The notes below the pieces were generated by a model, which had not been told where the DNA came from, did not search any database, and saw nothing but the letters and a program-made list of their open reading frames with translations. From Alitta virens (Eukaryota > Annelida > Polychaeta > Phyllodocida > Nereididae), in the NCBI GenBank assembly GCA_932294295.1, contig OW028579.1, positions 31,693,250-31,757,249 on the forward strand: DNA of 64,000 nt. The letters run 5' to 3'. Positions 36,849 through 46,374 of this stretch are shown piece by piece. Position 1 is the first letter of the stretch. Each line of letters starts with the position of its first letter. The translations under genes and the position numbers were made by a program.

Positions 36849-37510
36849 AGGGGCGTTCACACTATCACGTATAAGAGCTACGTATGACTACGTATGAAAT
36901 ATTTTTTCTTTCTTGTTCATCCTTGGCCATACGTGATCCACTCGCCCAGCGTTTTACGTATACTCGTGCTAATTCATAGATCACTCCTGGTCGCGCTTGA
37001 CCATTCTCGACCAAACGTTGAGATGGCAACATTTTTTTGAAACCTGCTTATTAATACTTTGGAGGATGTTCTACAAGTAAATTGTTTATATTAGTTACAT
37101 AACTTGCTCGGAGGTCAGTCGGCGAGCATCCTACGTTCTTCGTACGTTCTGCGTAGGTTCTGCGCACGTTCTACGCACGTTCTACATACGTTCTACGTAC
37201 GTTGCCATATGTAGCCATACCTAGCCACTGTCCATCGGTATATACTCGCCATCCACTCGCGTCCACTCGTAGAACTCGTAAAACGATCGTCGGACGTCCG
37301 TCACCCGCCCGTCGTCTTCCGTGAGAGCGATCTACGAGAGATCTACGAGCGATCGTGAATGCCTCACGGATGCCTCACGGATGCCTCATGGATGTTTCAT
37401 GAACGTCTCATGGATGTTTGGCGTTTGACGGACGTCCGCCGAGCGATCTACGATTGCCCCACACACGCTCATATAGAAAGAAATTATACGTGATTAACAG
37501 AGCCACGAGT
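36849..37510. repeat. CpG-rich interspersed repeat (CGTACGTTCTACG words)
   Basis: Within otherwise AT-rich DNA, this stretch has dense CGT/ACG words: ACGTTCTACGCACGTTCTAC, CTCACGGATGC repeats, and GATCTACGAGCGATCGTGA. It begins GGGGCGTTCACACTATCACG and shares CCACGAGTGAGCA with sequence at about 37505 and 38700. Probably an old DNA transposon. No frame is open. Confidence 0.4.
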
Positions 37511-38799
37511 GAGCACTTATAGCCAATTTTTTACCTAGTAAACATAAGGAACTCGACAAAAACCTGGATTGATATAAAGAACATATTATGATACCTTGGT
37601 TTTATGCTAAAATCATTTTTCTAATTCAATAAATGTGTAAAAATGTGAGGGATGACTGGAGCGTAACGCTCGAGACAAAATAAGCACGGCACTGATTGAT
37701 GAATATGAGACACACAGGAAAAAAGCTAAATTAAAATTTTACTTTCATCACAATTTCTGTGATAAACATTAAATGTGGAATTTTTCTTCATGTTTAGTAC
37801 AGACAGCCTCTTTTGTAATATGAACAGTGAATAGACAGAGCAAAGAATAAATACAAAATTCTTTTAGTTCAGAAAACTAGACTAAATATACATAAGAAAC
37901 TGTTAGTTTTAAATATTAAATAAAAAAAATTAAAAACTGCTGTATTGATTTGCCTCAAATGTTCAGAGAATGCTCAAGACATCTATTAAATATCAGATAA
38001 ATAAAAATGTTTAATTAGTAGTATTGCTATATCAAACGTGAGACTAAATTTTACATGAAAGGCTTCAATATTTTTGCACTAGGCCATAAGGGTATTGTTC
38101 AGTCTTGACGAAATACCCTCGATCACACCTTCAAGCAGGAATTGTGGAATTAGGGGGAGCAAGAATCCCAGTGGAGGAGCAAGCAATTTGACTTCATAAA
38201 AAGGTTTATATTAATCATAAGAATAGAATATGCCACGTCCCTGTACTAAATACGACATATTTTAAAGAACTATTTTGTTTGCCGCTTAGTTAAATTTAAT
38301 GTGCGTAGTGATTGACCTACTTCCATTGACATCGCCATGCTTTGATATTCACCAGACACTCGTCTACGACTCACCTGAGGGTCTAGGCCTAGACTTACTA
38401 TTTTTATGAGTGTGAAATATACACCTGAAAAAACGTATTTTTATTGAAAACTGTAAGACTATATTTAAGAAAACCTAACAGAAATAAGGCAAGAAATGTT
38501 TTTTTTTTTTCATTCAATAACTCCTCCCCATCTTATGCATCTTTCAGACACATATGTCACACGTAAGCCCCTACTGTGTATTATTTCAAGCTAACTATAA
38601 AAGCTTATCGATCGCCTTATCAACTATTGGACAACTCGCCGAGCTGAGCGATTTACCATTCGTAGAAAATCCGCGAGTTCAGCCATCTGTGAAACATTGA
38701 CCACGAGTGAGCAAGCATAGTCCATCTTACTCATGACAGTTTGAACAGGCTTAAGCCAGTTATAGAACCATACATTGCAATTCTTTCTGTAGAAAACTA
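37511..38799. other. Intergenic flank left of the Polinton
   Basis: No gene seen. A remnant with TAGCCACGAGTGAGCA-like words sits at 38580-38760 and resembles the end of the CpG-rich repeat. Confidence 0.4.
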
Positions 38800-38805
38800 A
38801 TGGTA
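38800..38805. repeat. Target-site duplication, left (ATGGTA)
   Basis: Six bases directly before the left TIR, identical to the six bases after the right TIR. Confidence 0.9.
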
Positions 38806-39217
38806 AGTAGTATAAGACACCTTATGGAATCGTCTAATTAGGGGTCTAATTAGGGGTCTAATTGGGGTCTAATTAGGGGTCTAATTAGGGGGTCTAATTG
38901 GGGGGTCTAATTGGGGGGGTCTAATTAGGGGGTCTAATTACCTATAATTGGTGTCTAATTAGATAGGCAATTAGATAGGTAATTAGATAGGTAATTATCT
39001 AATGTACCCCTGACCTATATAATTGCACTTCACGGTTCAACGGACTTATTTCCGTTAAATGTACCGGTATGCTAATCAAAATGCTAATCAAAATGTATGT
39101 CACCGTTACATTAACAGTAAACAGTATAATCTTTCTATCCGTTAGGATATTTTATTTTTATTCGAATCGTGACAAGGTGGTAAGCGCGTGCAGTCAGGCA
39201 CTACTGGCTGCTTGTTT
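38806..39217 (+). repeat. Polinton left TIR (about 412 bp)
   Basis: Subterminal array of TCTAATTAGGGG-type units (eight G-rich units), then TAATTAGATAGG repeats, GCTAATCAAAAT twice, and the inner part GTGACAAGGTGGTAAG..CTGGCTGCTTGTT. It matches the right TIR in reverse except for two additional G-rich units and an inner block of about 29 bp (TAGGATATTTTATTTTTATT...) that is absent from the equivalent place on the right. Confidence 0.9.
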
Positions 39218-39598
39218 GGGGGCTCCTTGACACTGACACTGATTACTCGCACAAGCTTGTCGCGTGTCAGTCTCACAGGTGTGGGGTCATCGAATCGTGT
39301 CAGGTGTTCTCGCGTGACTACCCCACACAGCACGAGCCATTAACTTTTATGTTTCATACAGTAATGTACGCACCACGCACTATGTTCATTACCTTTTCCC
39401 CTTACAACATTACTATTCATAGGTCACACACCATAAGCCTTAATAATGATGTATTGCGTGACAGTGATAATCATAGTTCCTATCATCTTTTGTTTTCAAA
39501 AGGATACCAATAACAAGCCCCCTATAAGTCATATAAGCCTTGAGGAGATAATCCCTTTTTTATTTAACTGCTAGTCATATCATTCTTAGTCACACTAA

Positions 39599-39735
39599 GG
39601 GCAACACCTAGTGCAACACCTGGTGCAACACCTAGTGCAACACATGGTGCAACACCTGGTGCAACACCTAGTGCAACACCTAGTGCAACATCTAGTTCAA
39701 CATCTAGTGCAACATCTAGTGCAACACCTATCGAG
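39599..39735. repeat. 12-bp minisatellite (GCAACACCTAGT) abutting the CARD-PC4 gene
   Basis: About eleven units of GCAACACCTAGT and variants (CCTGGT, ATCTAGT) run straight into the start codon at 39736. In the frame of the gene it would encode Ala-Thr-Pro-Ser repeats, but no in-frame ATG precedes it after the TAA near 39560. It is therefore most likely 5' leader. Confidence 0.85.
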
Positions 39736-40669
39736 ATGGAAGTCCTGAAAGACCACAAACAATATATATCAGCCAACATCGATGTATCACAACTTGCAGA
39801 AAACTTAAGATTCCAAGAAATGATTGATAGTTCCGAATTCGAACTGATCCAATTACAAACCGATCAACATGCTAAATTTGATAAAATATTGGAAAGTCTG
39901 GATACCAGGAGCAGCACTAAAGCTGTTTACCATATATGGGACTTTATAAGGAACAGTTATCCCCTACTGAGTGCCAATATAGCGGAAATACAACTGGGAC
40001 TGAGATTGAAGTTCCCACTGGGTAACATGAAAGTGCTCACAGTTGGTCTTTATAATGACACTCTGGGAATCGACATCAGAGAGTACAAGGTTTGTTATTG
40101 TATATAAAACCTCAAAAACCCCTTTTTGTTAAGTCACTCGTAAACATAAGCTATATATAAAACATCCTTAAATATTTTATATCCGTTTTTATTCCTTTTC
40201 CCCATTTTTTTCTTTTATTTAGCTTGACAACGCCTTACGTTTGAAACCCACAGAAGCCGGTGTTACTTTATCACTGAGAAGGTTCTGTTCCTTATTTTCA
40301 TCAATGGAGAAGCTAAAGGAAGCTTTAACAACAGGGTCAGACACCTCAGTTCATCTCGGCGGTGATTATCACGCCGTTAAGGACACCTGTCACAACGTCA
40401 TAACAATCAGGAAAGGTCTTTCACCTCAGACTCCAATAATAATGTACAACCCATTATCCGACACTCTCATATCTCCACCACCAATTTCCGAAAGCGTCAC
40501 ACTCGCCCAAGAAGAATTCCTCAACCTTGCTCATAACTATTGGCGTGTAAAGCATGTTGTACCGGTCTTGGATACCATGGTCCCCTGCTACACGATGGAA
40601 GACCACCAAAACCAGCTGGGTTGTTGGCTTTGCACCGAATGCAACCCTTACCAAAAAATGACTATGTAA
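39736..40669 (+). CDS. CARD-like domain fused to two PC4-like ssDNA-binding domains (spliced)
   Basis: Exons 39736-40089 and 40223-40669, joined in phase 0 over a 133-nt intron (AAG|GTTTGT ... TTTAG|CTT), give 266 residues. Residues 3-86 look like a six-helix CARD/death-fold domain: amphipathic helices around VLKDHKQYISANI, DVSQLAENL, FELIQLQTDQHAKFDKIL and AVYHIWDFIRNSYPLL. Residues 93-153, spanning the splice, match the PC4 plan: strand KVLTVGLYNDTLGIDIREY, then LKPTEAGVTLSL and a helix. Residues 161-230 look like a second, more diverged PC4 unit. The tail has C240, H246, C252, C255 and C258, possibly metal-binding. Known family roles are ssDNA binding (PC4) and death-fold signalling contacts (CARD); the combination and its role here are inference. 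Confidence 0.7.
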
Positions 40670-40840
40670 CACGCCTAGCTTGCTAACAGTTATACCAAGA
40701 TGGATAATATATATTTTTAATGTCACCGTAACCTGCCACATCACGGAATACCACCAGAATCAGCTGAGGGGTTATCCGTCCACGCCCCTATTTCACCCCC
40801 CTATTATATTTTATTGAAAAAAAATGACCTTTTAACACGC

Positions 40841-40960
40841 TTCCACCACTGGCTATACAGGCATGAACACTTTTTTAAAAAATGCTACCGATGTGCAAGT
40901 TTCCACCACTGGCTATACAGGCATGAACACTTTTTTAAAAAATGCTACCGATGCCCAAGT
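40841..40960. repeat. 60-bp direct repeat, two copies
   Basis: TTCCACCACTGGCTATACAG and the following 40 bases occur at 40841-40900 and again at 40901-40960 with two differences. Lies between the CARD-PC4 gene and the membrane-protein gene. The rest of 40670-41211 is AT-rich non-coding. Confidence 0.9.
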
Positions 40961-41211
40961 TTATTTATAAAAAAAAAAGAAAAGTAGTTTCAATATTTTT
41001 ACTAAAACTTGTAAATAAATACTTGAAATGAAATGTTTTTATAATATGCCACACATATGATTGTTATGTATATTCATCACATGTTTCATACTTATAATGT
41101 CTAATTAATAAAATATTACCTCTTTTTTTTTTTAACAAAGCCTCCTACTCAGCCTCCATTATTCTTAGTCAATACATATAGTACATACCCTCTTAACACA
41201 GCCATTCAACC

Positions 41212-41499
41212 ATGAATGATCAGGGTGTTCAGACAGGCATTTTACACTCCGTTTCTACAAGATCAGAATCTTGGGAAGTGTTTGGCAGAAAATTACCTAA
41301 ATCTGAGATAGTATTTTTTGCACAAATAGTGGTCATTTACACAGTGCTCATAGCCAGCATAGTCAACCTCAGTACTGGGAACGAATCCGATCTTTGGGTC
41401 CTTTTAATAGGAACAAGTCTTGGGGCGGTCCTCCCACACCCGGACATGCCCGTTTTAAAACCGGGGGGTGATCAACGCACTACTCCAGTCATAATTTGA
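41212..41499 (+). CDS. Small membrane protein of the Polinton
   Basis: A 95-residue protein. A hydrophobic helix at about 30-54 (SEIVFFAQIVVIYTVLIASI) and a second at about 61-77 (LWVLLIGTSLGAVLP) suggest a two-helix membrane protein. Small hydrophobic proteins of this layout, with a KSE(I/V)VFF-type start to the helix and an LP near the end of the second, are recurrent in animal Polintons; function unknown. It ends 23 nt before the integrase ATG, so the two may share a transcript. Confidence 0.65.
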   Translation: MNDQGVQTGILHSVSTRSESWEVFGRKLPKSEIVFFAQIVVIYTVLIASIVNLSTGNESDLWVLLIGTSLGAVLPHPDMPVLKPGGDQRTTPVII

Positions 41500-41522
41500 A
41501 GACCGAAACCTTAACACTTACA

Positions 41523-42653
41523 ATGTCTACAGTACCACCCGCAATCGAAAAGTATTTCTCATCCATATATCACCACCCACCAGCCCCAGCCAGTTTTTCA
41601 TCATTCGAAAAAATATGGACGCATATACAGTCTGACCCAAACAGACCGGCAGATGTCACCAGATCAAATTTGTCAGAATGGTTAAACGATCAGGAAACCC
41701 ATCAGGTTTACCAAGTGCCCGAGTCAAAATTTGATACAGAGGCTATAATCGTTGAATATATGGATGAGATGTGGGATGGTGACATCTTACAACTCCCCAA
41801 CACCCCGAAAATGAACGGAGGCTTCAAATATCTTGTGGCCTTCATCGATCTGTTTAGTAGGTATGTCTGGGTTCGTCTACTGAAGTCTAAATCCGCCAGT
41901 GAAACCGCTAAGTCCTTCCAGAGTATACTGAAAGAAGGAAGGAAGTGTAAGGAGCTACGAACCGATTCTGGTGGTGAGTTCATGGGGAGACCCTTCCAGG
42001 ACCTCCTGGAAGACCAAGGAATAGACCACATACGGGCTTATGGATCCGTAAAAGCCAATTACATAGAACGCTGGAATCGCACATTTCAAGATAAGCTGTA
42101 CAGATATATGTACGAAAATACAACATCCAAGTTTTCTGACGTTATAGACGACCTAGTGAAATCGTATAACACCACAGTACACTCCACTACAGGCTTTGCA
42201 CCAGCCCAGGTCACCCCTGACAACGCTCTGGCCCTTTACGAGCGGGTATACATCCCCATACTTAATAAGAGGGCAAACCAGAAGATCCCGTTCTCATTCG
42301 AGGTCGGACAGCTAGTCAGGTTAAGCCTAGCTAGAGGTAGATTTAAACGAGGCTACGAGCAGAAGTGGAGTGAGGAGATATTCCAAATACGCTCTAGAAC
42401 CGCTTCTCATCCCCCCAGATACCAAATCAGGGATCTCAAGGGAGAAAACGTGGAAGGCAGTTTCTATAACCAAGAGTTAAAAAGGGTCAATGCTAAAGAC
42501 GAGAACCAGGTTAATTGGAAAATAGAACGAGTCATCTACACAAGAAAAATCAAGGGTCGTAAAAAGAGCTTGGTTAAGTGGCTCGGCTTCCCCCCTAAAT
42601 TTAATACTCTGATACCCAGTGCAGACCTCGCCAAGTACCCCAGAAAGAAATGA
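41523..42653 (+). CDS. Retroviral-type integrase with C-terminal chromodomain
   Basis: 376 residues from the first ATG in frame. An rve-family core is clear: D87 in WDGDILQL, D148 in RTDSGGEF and E182 in NYIERWNRTF, the DDE triad with about 33 residues between the last two, followed by YNTTVHSTTGFAPAQV. Residues about 331-371 (WKIERVIYTRK ... SLVKWLGFPP) form a chromodomain-like module, as in other Polinton integrases. The N-terminal zinc-binding region is not obvious. It would insert the linear element with the 6-bp duplication seen here. The frame is intact, and its stop overlaps the next start as ATGA. Confidence 0.95.
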   Translation: MSTVPPAIEKYFSSIYHHPPAPASFSSFEKIWTHIQSDPNRPADVTRSNLSEWLNDQETHQVYQVPESKFDTEAIIVEYMDEMWDGDILQLPNTPKMNGGFKYLVAFIDLFSRYVWVRLLKSKSASETAKSFQSILKEGRKCKELRTDSGGEFMGRPFQDLLEDQGIDHIRAYGSVKANYIERWNRTFQDKLYRYMYENTTSKFSDVIDDLVKSYNTTVHSTTGFAPAQVTPDNALALYERVYIPILNKRANQKIPFSFEVGQLVRLSLARGRFKRGYEQKWSEEIFQIRSRTASHPPRYQIRDLKGENVEGSFYNQELKRVNAKDENQVNWKIERVIYTRKIKGRKKSLVKWLGFPPKFNTLIPSADLAKYPRKK

Positions 42654-43102
42654 CTCACCAGATGTTCTTGTACGTCTCCAGCGATACATGCCAGGAAATT
42701 TATCCCGGTAACTCCTCAACCCACTTCAGAGTAAAGCTACCCAAACCTATAAAGTTAAAAAATTTTGGAGAGTGGTCAATTGCCCTGATGGATATTGACA
42801 TACCCAAACTTGCCGAAGATTACAAACCCAAATTCTTCGTTATACACAGCTCCTTATGTACCCCCACTGTGTTTCAGGCATCTTTAAAACCAGTGCTTCA
42901 CAGATTATTCTATACTCAGATCAAGACCGGTCGCCCCCTCACTATAGACAACCCGCGTTACGTCCCACTCAACACCAAGTCTTTGGACATTATTGATCTG
43001 TACATAACCGATGATCAAGGGCTCACACCATCATTCAGACCCGGTTCCTCGACTTGTACACTACACCTGAGTAAGACCGAACCTAGTATACACACTTTTT
43101 GA
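42650..43102 (+). CDS. Minor capsid (penton-like) protein candidate
   Basis: 150 residues. The opening FLYVSSDTCQEIYPGNSSTHF followed by RVKLPKPIKL and GEWSIALMDI is the pattern of the single jelly-roll minor capsid family of Polintons, in which a Tyr-Pro-x-Asn-(S/T)-x3-F segment and a GEW strand recur. It is shorter than many relatives. Position before the core-like protein and major capsid gene fits a morphogenesis block. Starts by ATGA overlap with integrase. Confidence 0.65.
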   Translation: MTHQMFLYVSSDTCQEIYPGNSSTHFRVKLPKPIKLKNFGEWSIALMDIDIPKLAEDYKPKFFVIHSSLCTPTVFQASLKPVLHRLFYTQIKTGRPLTIDNPRYVPLNTKSLDIIDLYITDDQGLTPSFRPGSSTCTLHLSKTEPSIHTF

Positions 43103-43132
43103 AAAGACAAAAAAACAAGAAGGTCACCCGTC

Positions 43133-43597
43133 ATGTCGGCTTTCGATAAGAAATATTTCACCTTGGATGGCGGGTTAAGCTATAAGAAATTCCTGAAACA
43201 TTTCAAAGACCAGGCTAAAGGTACACAGAAGTTGATACTACTACAAGATTCTGGCAGATCAGTAGATTCTAAAGGACCTTTTAAGACTCCCACTACCCAT
43301 GGTTCTCTGGTGTTGGTGGACCTAGCCGATCACGTCGAAAAAAATGACAGTGGCCAGTTACCAAAAGTGGAGGTGGTTGAACCTACAGAGGCTGATAGGA
43401 GACGTGCCCTTGACCAGGTCCAAATCGAGGCTCACGATCGTAAAACCGCCACAGCAGGGCTTACTAAACCCACAGCAATTCCCAACGGTGGTCATTCTAA
43501 GACAGGAAGCCGGAAAGGACAGAACAGGAAACGTAAAAACGCCACTGCTTCCACGGCTAAAAAGGTTATAAAACGCGCAAAGGATTTTTTCGATTAG
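43133..43597 (+). CDS. Basic, core-like virion protein candidate
   Basis: 154 residues. The N-terminal half (KKYFTLDGGLSYKKFLKHF ... LVLVDLADHVEKND) is mixed and not recognised. The C-terminal third is strongly basic (SRKGQNRKRKNATASTAKK), ending KRAKDFFD. Such a tail suits binding to packaged DNA, and the gene lies between the two capsid genes. No domain was identified; the core-protein role is inference from charge and position. Confidence 0.6.
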   Translation: MSAFDKKYFTLDGGLSYKKFLKHFKDQAKGTQKLILLQDSGRSVDSKGPFKTPTTHGSLVLVDLADHVEKNDSGQLPKVEVVEPTEADRRRALDQVQIEAHDRKTATAGLTKPTAIPNGGHSKTGSRKGQNRKRKNATASTAKKVIKRAKDFFD

Positions 43598-43654
43598 CGT
43601 CTCACTATTTTACCTTAACACTTTTATTCACCAAGAATAAAGGTAATTAAATCT

Positions 43655-43671
43655 AAAAAAAAAAAAAAAAA
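43655..43671 (+). promoter_or_regulatory. Template-encoded poly(A) tract abutting the capsid start codon
   Basis: TTAAATCT followed by an unbroken run of about 17 A leads directly into the ATG of the major capsid protein. It could act as an A-rich leader or late-promoter-like element. Role inferred only. Confidence 0.4.
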
Positions 43672-45183
43672 ATGGCCCAGGTGCTGACTGACTCAGTAAT
43701 CGGTTATCCCCAATCCTTGGCTATCTTCAGCAAGGCAGTCCAGAATGTGGGGATACGCAAGTATCGCACCATTGAATATTACCCCGTTAATGACTTTACT
43801 ACTCAAGGCGTCATACAGTTCATGATCAATGGTAATGGTGCCAGCTACATAGATCTGAGCAAGACATTACTCAACATCAAGTGCAAAATCGTCAGGAGGG
43901 ATGGTTCAAACATAGCTCACGCCGCCACGGTAAACCCGAATCAACCATCACTAGCCCTAGCCCAACCACCCGTCCAGGTCCTACCCCCCGCCCCGGGGGA
44001 CACTGGTAAAGAGGCCGGCAGTGGAAACCCCGACAGCGGAAACTCCGAGGGAACCAACCCCGGGGGTGCTACCTCTAGAACGGCAAGAGACACCACCAGT
44101 CGATCCAGAGTGGGTGTTGTAGGCGTCGTGAATAACTTCATGAATTCCATGTTTGGCAGGGTCGACCTATCGCTTCAGAACCGTCTATTGACAGACTCGG
44201 ACAACTCTTACGCCTACCAGGCTTATTTCAAGACATTGCTACACACCCCTAACGAGTCAAAGAATGTCTCTTTACAAATGCAAATGTATTACCCTAGCAA
44301 GTACCAGTCATACAACAGCAAAAGCTGGACAACCAGTGATGATGAAGGGTTCTCAACGCGTAGTCAATTCTTCACCGGGTCTCGAGAGATTGACATGTGT
44401 GGGAAATTGGCCTGTGATGCTTTTGAAATCGATAGATTGATCCCCAACGGAGTCTCACTCCAACTAACTCTATACCCCAACACACCCGAGTTCTGTCTGA
44501 TGACCCCTGATATAGTACCAATACCCGATTACAAAGTCGTAATTACCAAGGCCAGTCTACAGATCTGGCATGCCGAAATCTCCCCAGAAATCATAGCCGC
44601 CCACTCCGAAATCCTCGTGTCAGAACCAGCCCTATTCCCTTACACCAAGACTGAGATAAAAAAATTTACACTGAGCCAAGGGGTGTTCGGTGCCGAGTTA
44701 AACAATCCTTTCGAGTCCCGCCTCCCCAGCGAGCTAGTGATCGGGATGGTGTCCGGCGAGGCTAGCCACGGAGACTTCCAGGCTGACCCCTTCCTGTTCG
44801 AACACAACAACCTAAACTTTATACAAGTCACTTGTGACGGAGAAGATCTGAACAATTCCCCCATCATGACTAAATACTCCCAGACCCCCGAGGAGAGCCT
44901 CTATATGGACGCTTACAAAACGCTCTGCGGGGTTGACGGTAGACCTGGTGAAAACCCCATCAGTCGCAGAGACTTTTTTCACGGTTACACCTTGTACAGG
45001 TTTGTCGTGGAACACGAAGACACCACCAACTCATCCGATGTTGTACCACTCCGACGCACCGGCAACGTGAGGATCAGCATGAAATTTGATAAACAGCTGG
45101 ATCAGACCAAAACTGTGATAATTTTTGCCAAGTTCCCCGCAGGTTTCAAAATTGATAAAAACAGGGGTGTATACGATATGTGA
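43672..45183 (+). CDS. Major capsid protein (double jelly-roll, Polinton hexon type)
   Basis: 503 residues, intact. Typical Polinton capsid features: N-terminal IEYYPVNDFTTQGVIQFMI, ASYIDLSKTLLNIKCKIV, VNNFMNSMFGRVDLSLQNRL, SYAYQAYFKTLL, and later RLIPNGVSLQLTLYP, each matching a conserved capsid block of the family by character. An insertion of about 65 residues rich in Pro, Gly, Ser and Thr (about 83-150) sits in a loop after the first strands, probably surface exposed. It would form the trimeric building block of an icosahedral shell. Its last codon precedes the ATPase gene by about 20 nt. Confidence 0.95.
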   Translation: MAQVLTDSVIGYPQSLAIFSKAVQNVGIRKYRTIEYYPVNDFTTQGVIQFMINGNGASYIDLSKTLLNIKCKIVRRDGSNIAHAATVNPNQPSLALAQPPVQVLPPAPGDTGKEAGSGNPDSGNSEGTNPGGATSRTARDTTSRSRVGVVGVVNNFMNSMFGRVDLSLQNRLLTDSDNSYAYQAYFKTLLHTPNESKNVSLQMQMYYPSKYQSYNSKSWTTSDDEGFSTRSQFFTGSREIDMCGKLACDAFEIDRLIPNGVSLQLTLYPNTPEFCLMTPDIVPIPDYKVVITKASLQIWHAEISPEIIAAHSEILVSEPALFPYTKTEIKKFTLSQGVFGAELNNPFESRLPSELVIGMVSGEASHGDFQADPFLFEHNNLNFIQVTCDGEDLNNSPIMTKYSQTPEESLYMDAYKTLCGVDGRPGENPISRRDFFHGYTLYRFVVEHEDTTNSSDVVPLRRTGNVRISMKFDKQLDQTKTVIIFAKFPAGFKIDKNRGVYDM

Positions 45184-45203
45184 TCAGTACCGGCCTATCC
45201 TTC

Positions 45204-45878
45204 ATGATGGAAGGAGTATGCACTCATAGATTTAAACTGCCTAAAAATATTCTACTAACCGGTTGTAGCCAGTCTGGAAAAAGCCAATTTATCAATAGAT
45301 TGCTATTAGAAAAAGAAAAGGTTTTCCACCCAACCCCGCAGAGGGTCATATACTGTTACACGGCATGGCAACCCTGTTACGATGATTTACAAAGCGCTCT
45401 GGCTGACACCGTGGTTTTCAGGACTGACATACCCAGCACTCAAGAATTGACAGACCTGTGGGAACAGCAAAAAGTTGAAACCATTCTCGTGCTTGATGAT
45501 AAGATGTCATCTCTGAAAAACGACTCCGAAGGTCGTTCCATAGTAGACGTAGTCTGCGTTCTGTCTCACCATTGCCACATCTCCTGTCTCATCACCACAC
45601 AAAACCTTTTCCACAGTCAGATATTGCGAGAAATCTCTCTTAACTGTCATTACATCTGCCTCTTTAGAAACAACAGGAGTCACCTTCAGGTTAAAACCCT
45701 AGGCATGCAGATCATGCCTCGCTTAACAGACTATTTTATGGATAGTTATGAAAAGGCTACGGAGAGAAATTACGGTTACTTGCTCATAGACCTATGTCCT
45801 GATACTGACAAGAAATTAAGATTGAAATCTAACGTATTCCCCGGAGAAGATTTAACCGTTTATCTACCAAAAAAATAA
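45204..45878 (+). CDS. Genome-packaging ATPase (FtsK/HerA, A32-like)
   Basis: 224 residues from the first in-frame ATG (a second Met follows directly). Walker A GCSQSGKS at 20-27 and Walker B ILVLDDK with acidic residues at about 98-99; SCLITTQNLF at about 142-151 fits the sensor region. Length and motifs agree with Polinton packaging ATPases, which load DNA into capsids. It is downstream of the capsid gene and very close to it, indicating co-expression. Confidence 0.92.
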   Translation: MMEGVCTHRFKLPKNILLTGCSQSGKSQFINRLLLEKEKVFHPTPQRVIYCYTAWQPCYDDLQSALADTVVFRTDIPSTQELTDLWEQQKVETILVLDDKMSSLKNDSEGRSIVDVVCVLSHHCHISCLITTQNLFHSQILREISLNCHYICLFRNNRSHLQVKTLGMQIMPRLTDYFMDSYEKATERNYGYLLIDLCPDTDKKLRLKSNVFPGEDLTVYLPKK

Positions 45879-46041
45879 TCGTTGTTATTTAGTTATTTAT
45901 CTTTTTTTTTAAAAAAAAAAGAATTAAGCCCTAACCATTATAATTAAAACCAACAGCATTAATTAACCCGCCATCAGTTGTATTTTGGTGATTGGACAGT
46001 GTGCATCTACGAGAAAAAAAACAAAAACATTTTTGTTAATC
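45879..46041. terminator. T9/A10 inverted tract after the ATPase gene
   Basis: A run of T at 45903-45910 is directly followed by a run of A (TTTTTTTTTAAAAAAAAAA), a small perfect hairpin in AT-rich DNA between two genes. It may mark a transcript end or a promoter tract. Confidence 0.3.
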
Positions 46042-46374
46042 ATGGATATCTTAAAAACACACATGCCGTTTTTACAAGCCTTCCAACAAATGACTAATGA
46101 ACAACGCTCTTTCGTTATAAGAGGCTCTACAAAAGTGCAGGCTAAGCTGATCGCTGACATCGCAACTAATGTGGTAAACAAAGTGCTTAAAGTTTCAGAC
46201 ACTGATAAAATCCGGTTGAGAAGGTATAAATCCTTCATTAGGTTCATAGCCTCACAAGGGACCAGTCACGCGGAGAGAGTTAAAGCCATTAAAAGCAACC
46301 CACCAGCCGTGATCGCTCTAGTGCTAGCCACAGTCGGTAAACTAACTAGAATTATTAAACCTGGACAAATATGA
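46042..46374 (+). CDS. Small basic Polinton protein with hydrophobic C-terminus
   Basis: 110 residues from ATG 46042. Helical, basic protein: MPFLQAFQQMTNEQRSF, STKVQAKLIADIATNVVNKVLK, RLRRYKSFIRFIASQG, then a hydrophobic PPAVIALVLATVGKL segment. The plan of a short basic helical protein with K/R-L-R-x-Y-K near the middle and a hydrophobic end recurs in animal Polintons, usually near the capsid genes. Function unknown; a membrane-active or core role is possible. Ends in an ATGA overlap with the next gene. Confidence 0.6.
   Translation: MDILKTHMPFLQAFQQMTNEQRSFVIRGSTKVQAKLIADIATNVVNKVLKVSDTDKIRLRRYKSFIRFIASQGTSHAERVKAIKSNPPAVIALVLATVGKLTRIIKPGQI

Noticed and set aside
39142..39333. 63-codon minus-strand frame at the left TIR
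   Set aside because: It lies across TIR sequence and has no recognised domain; the equivalent right TIR is rearranged.
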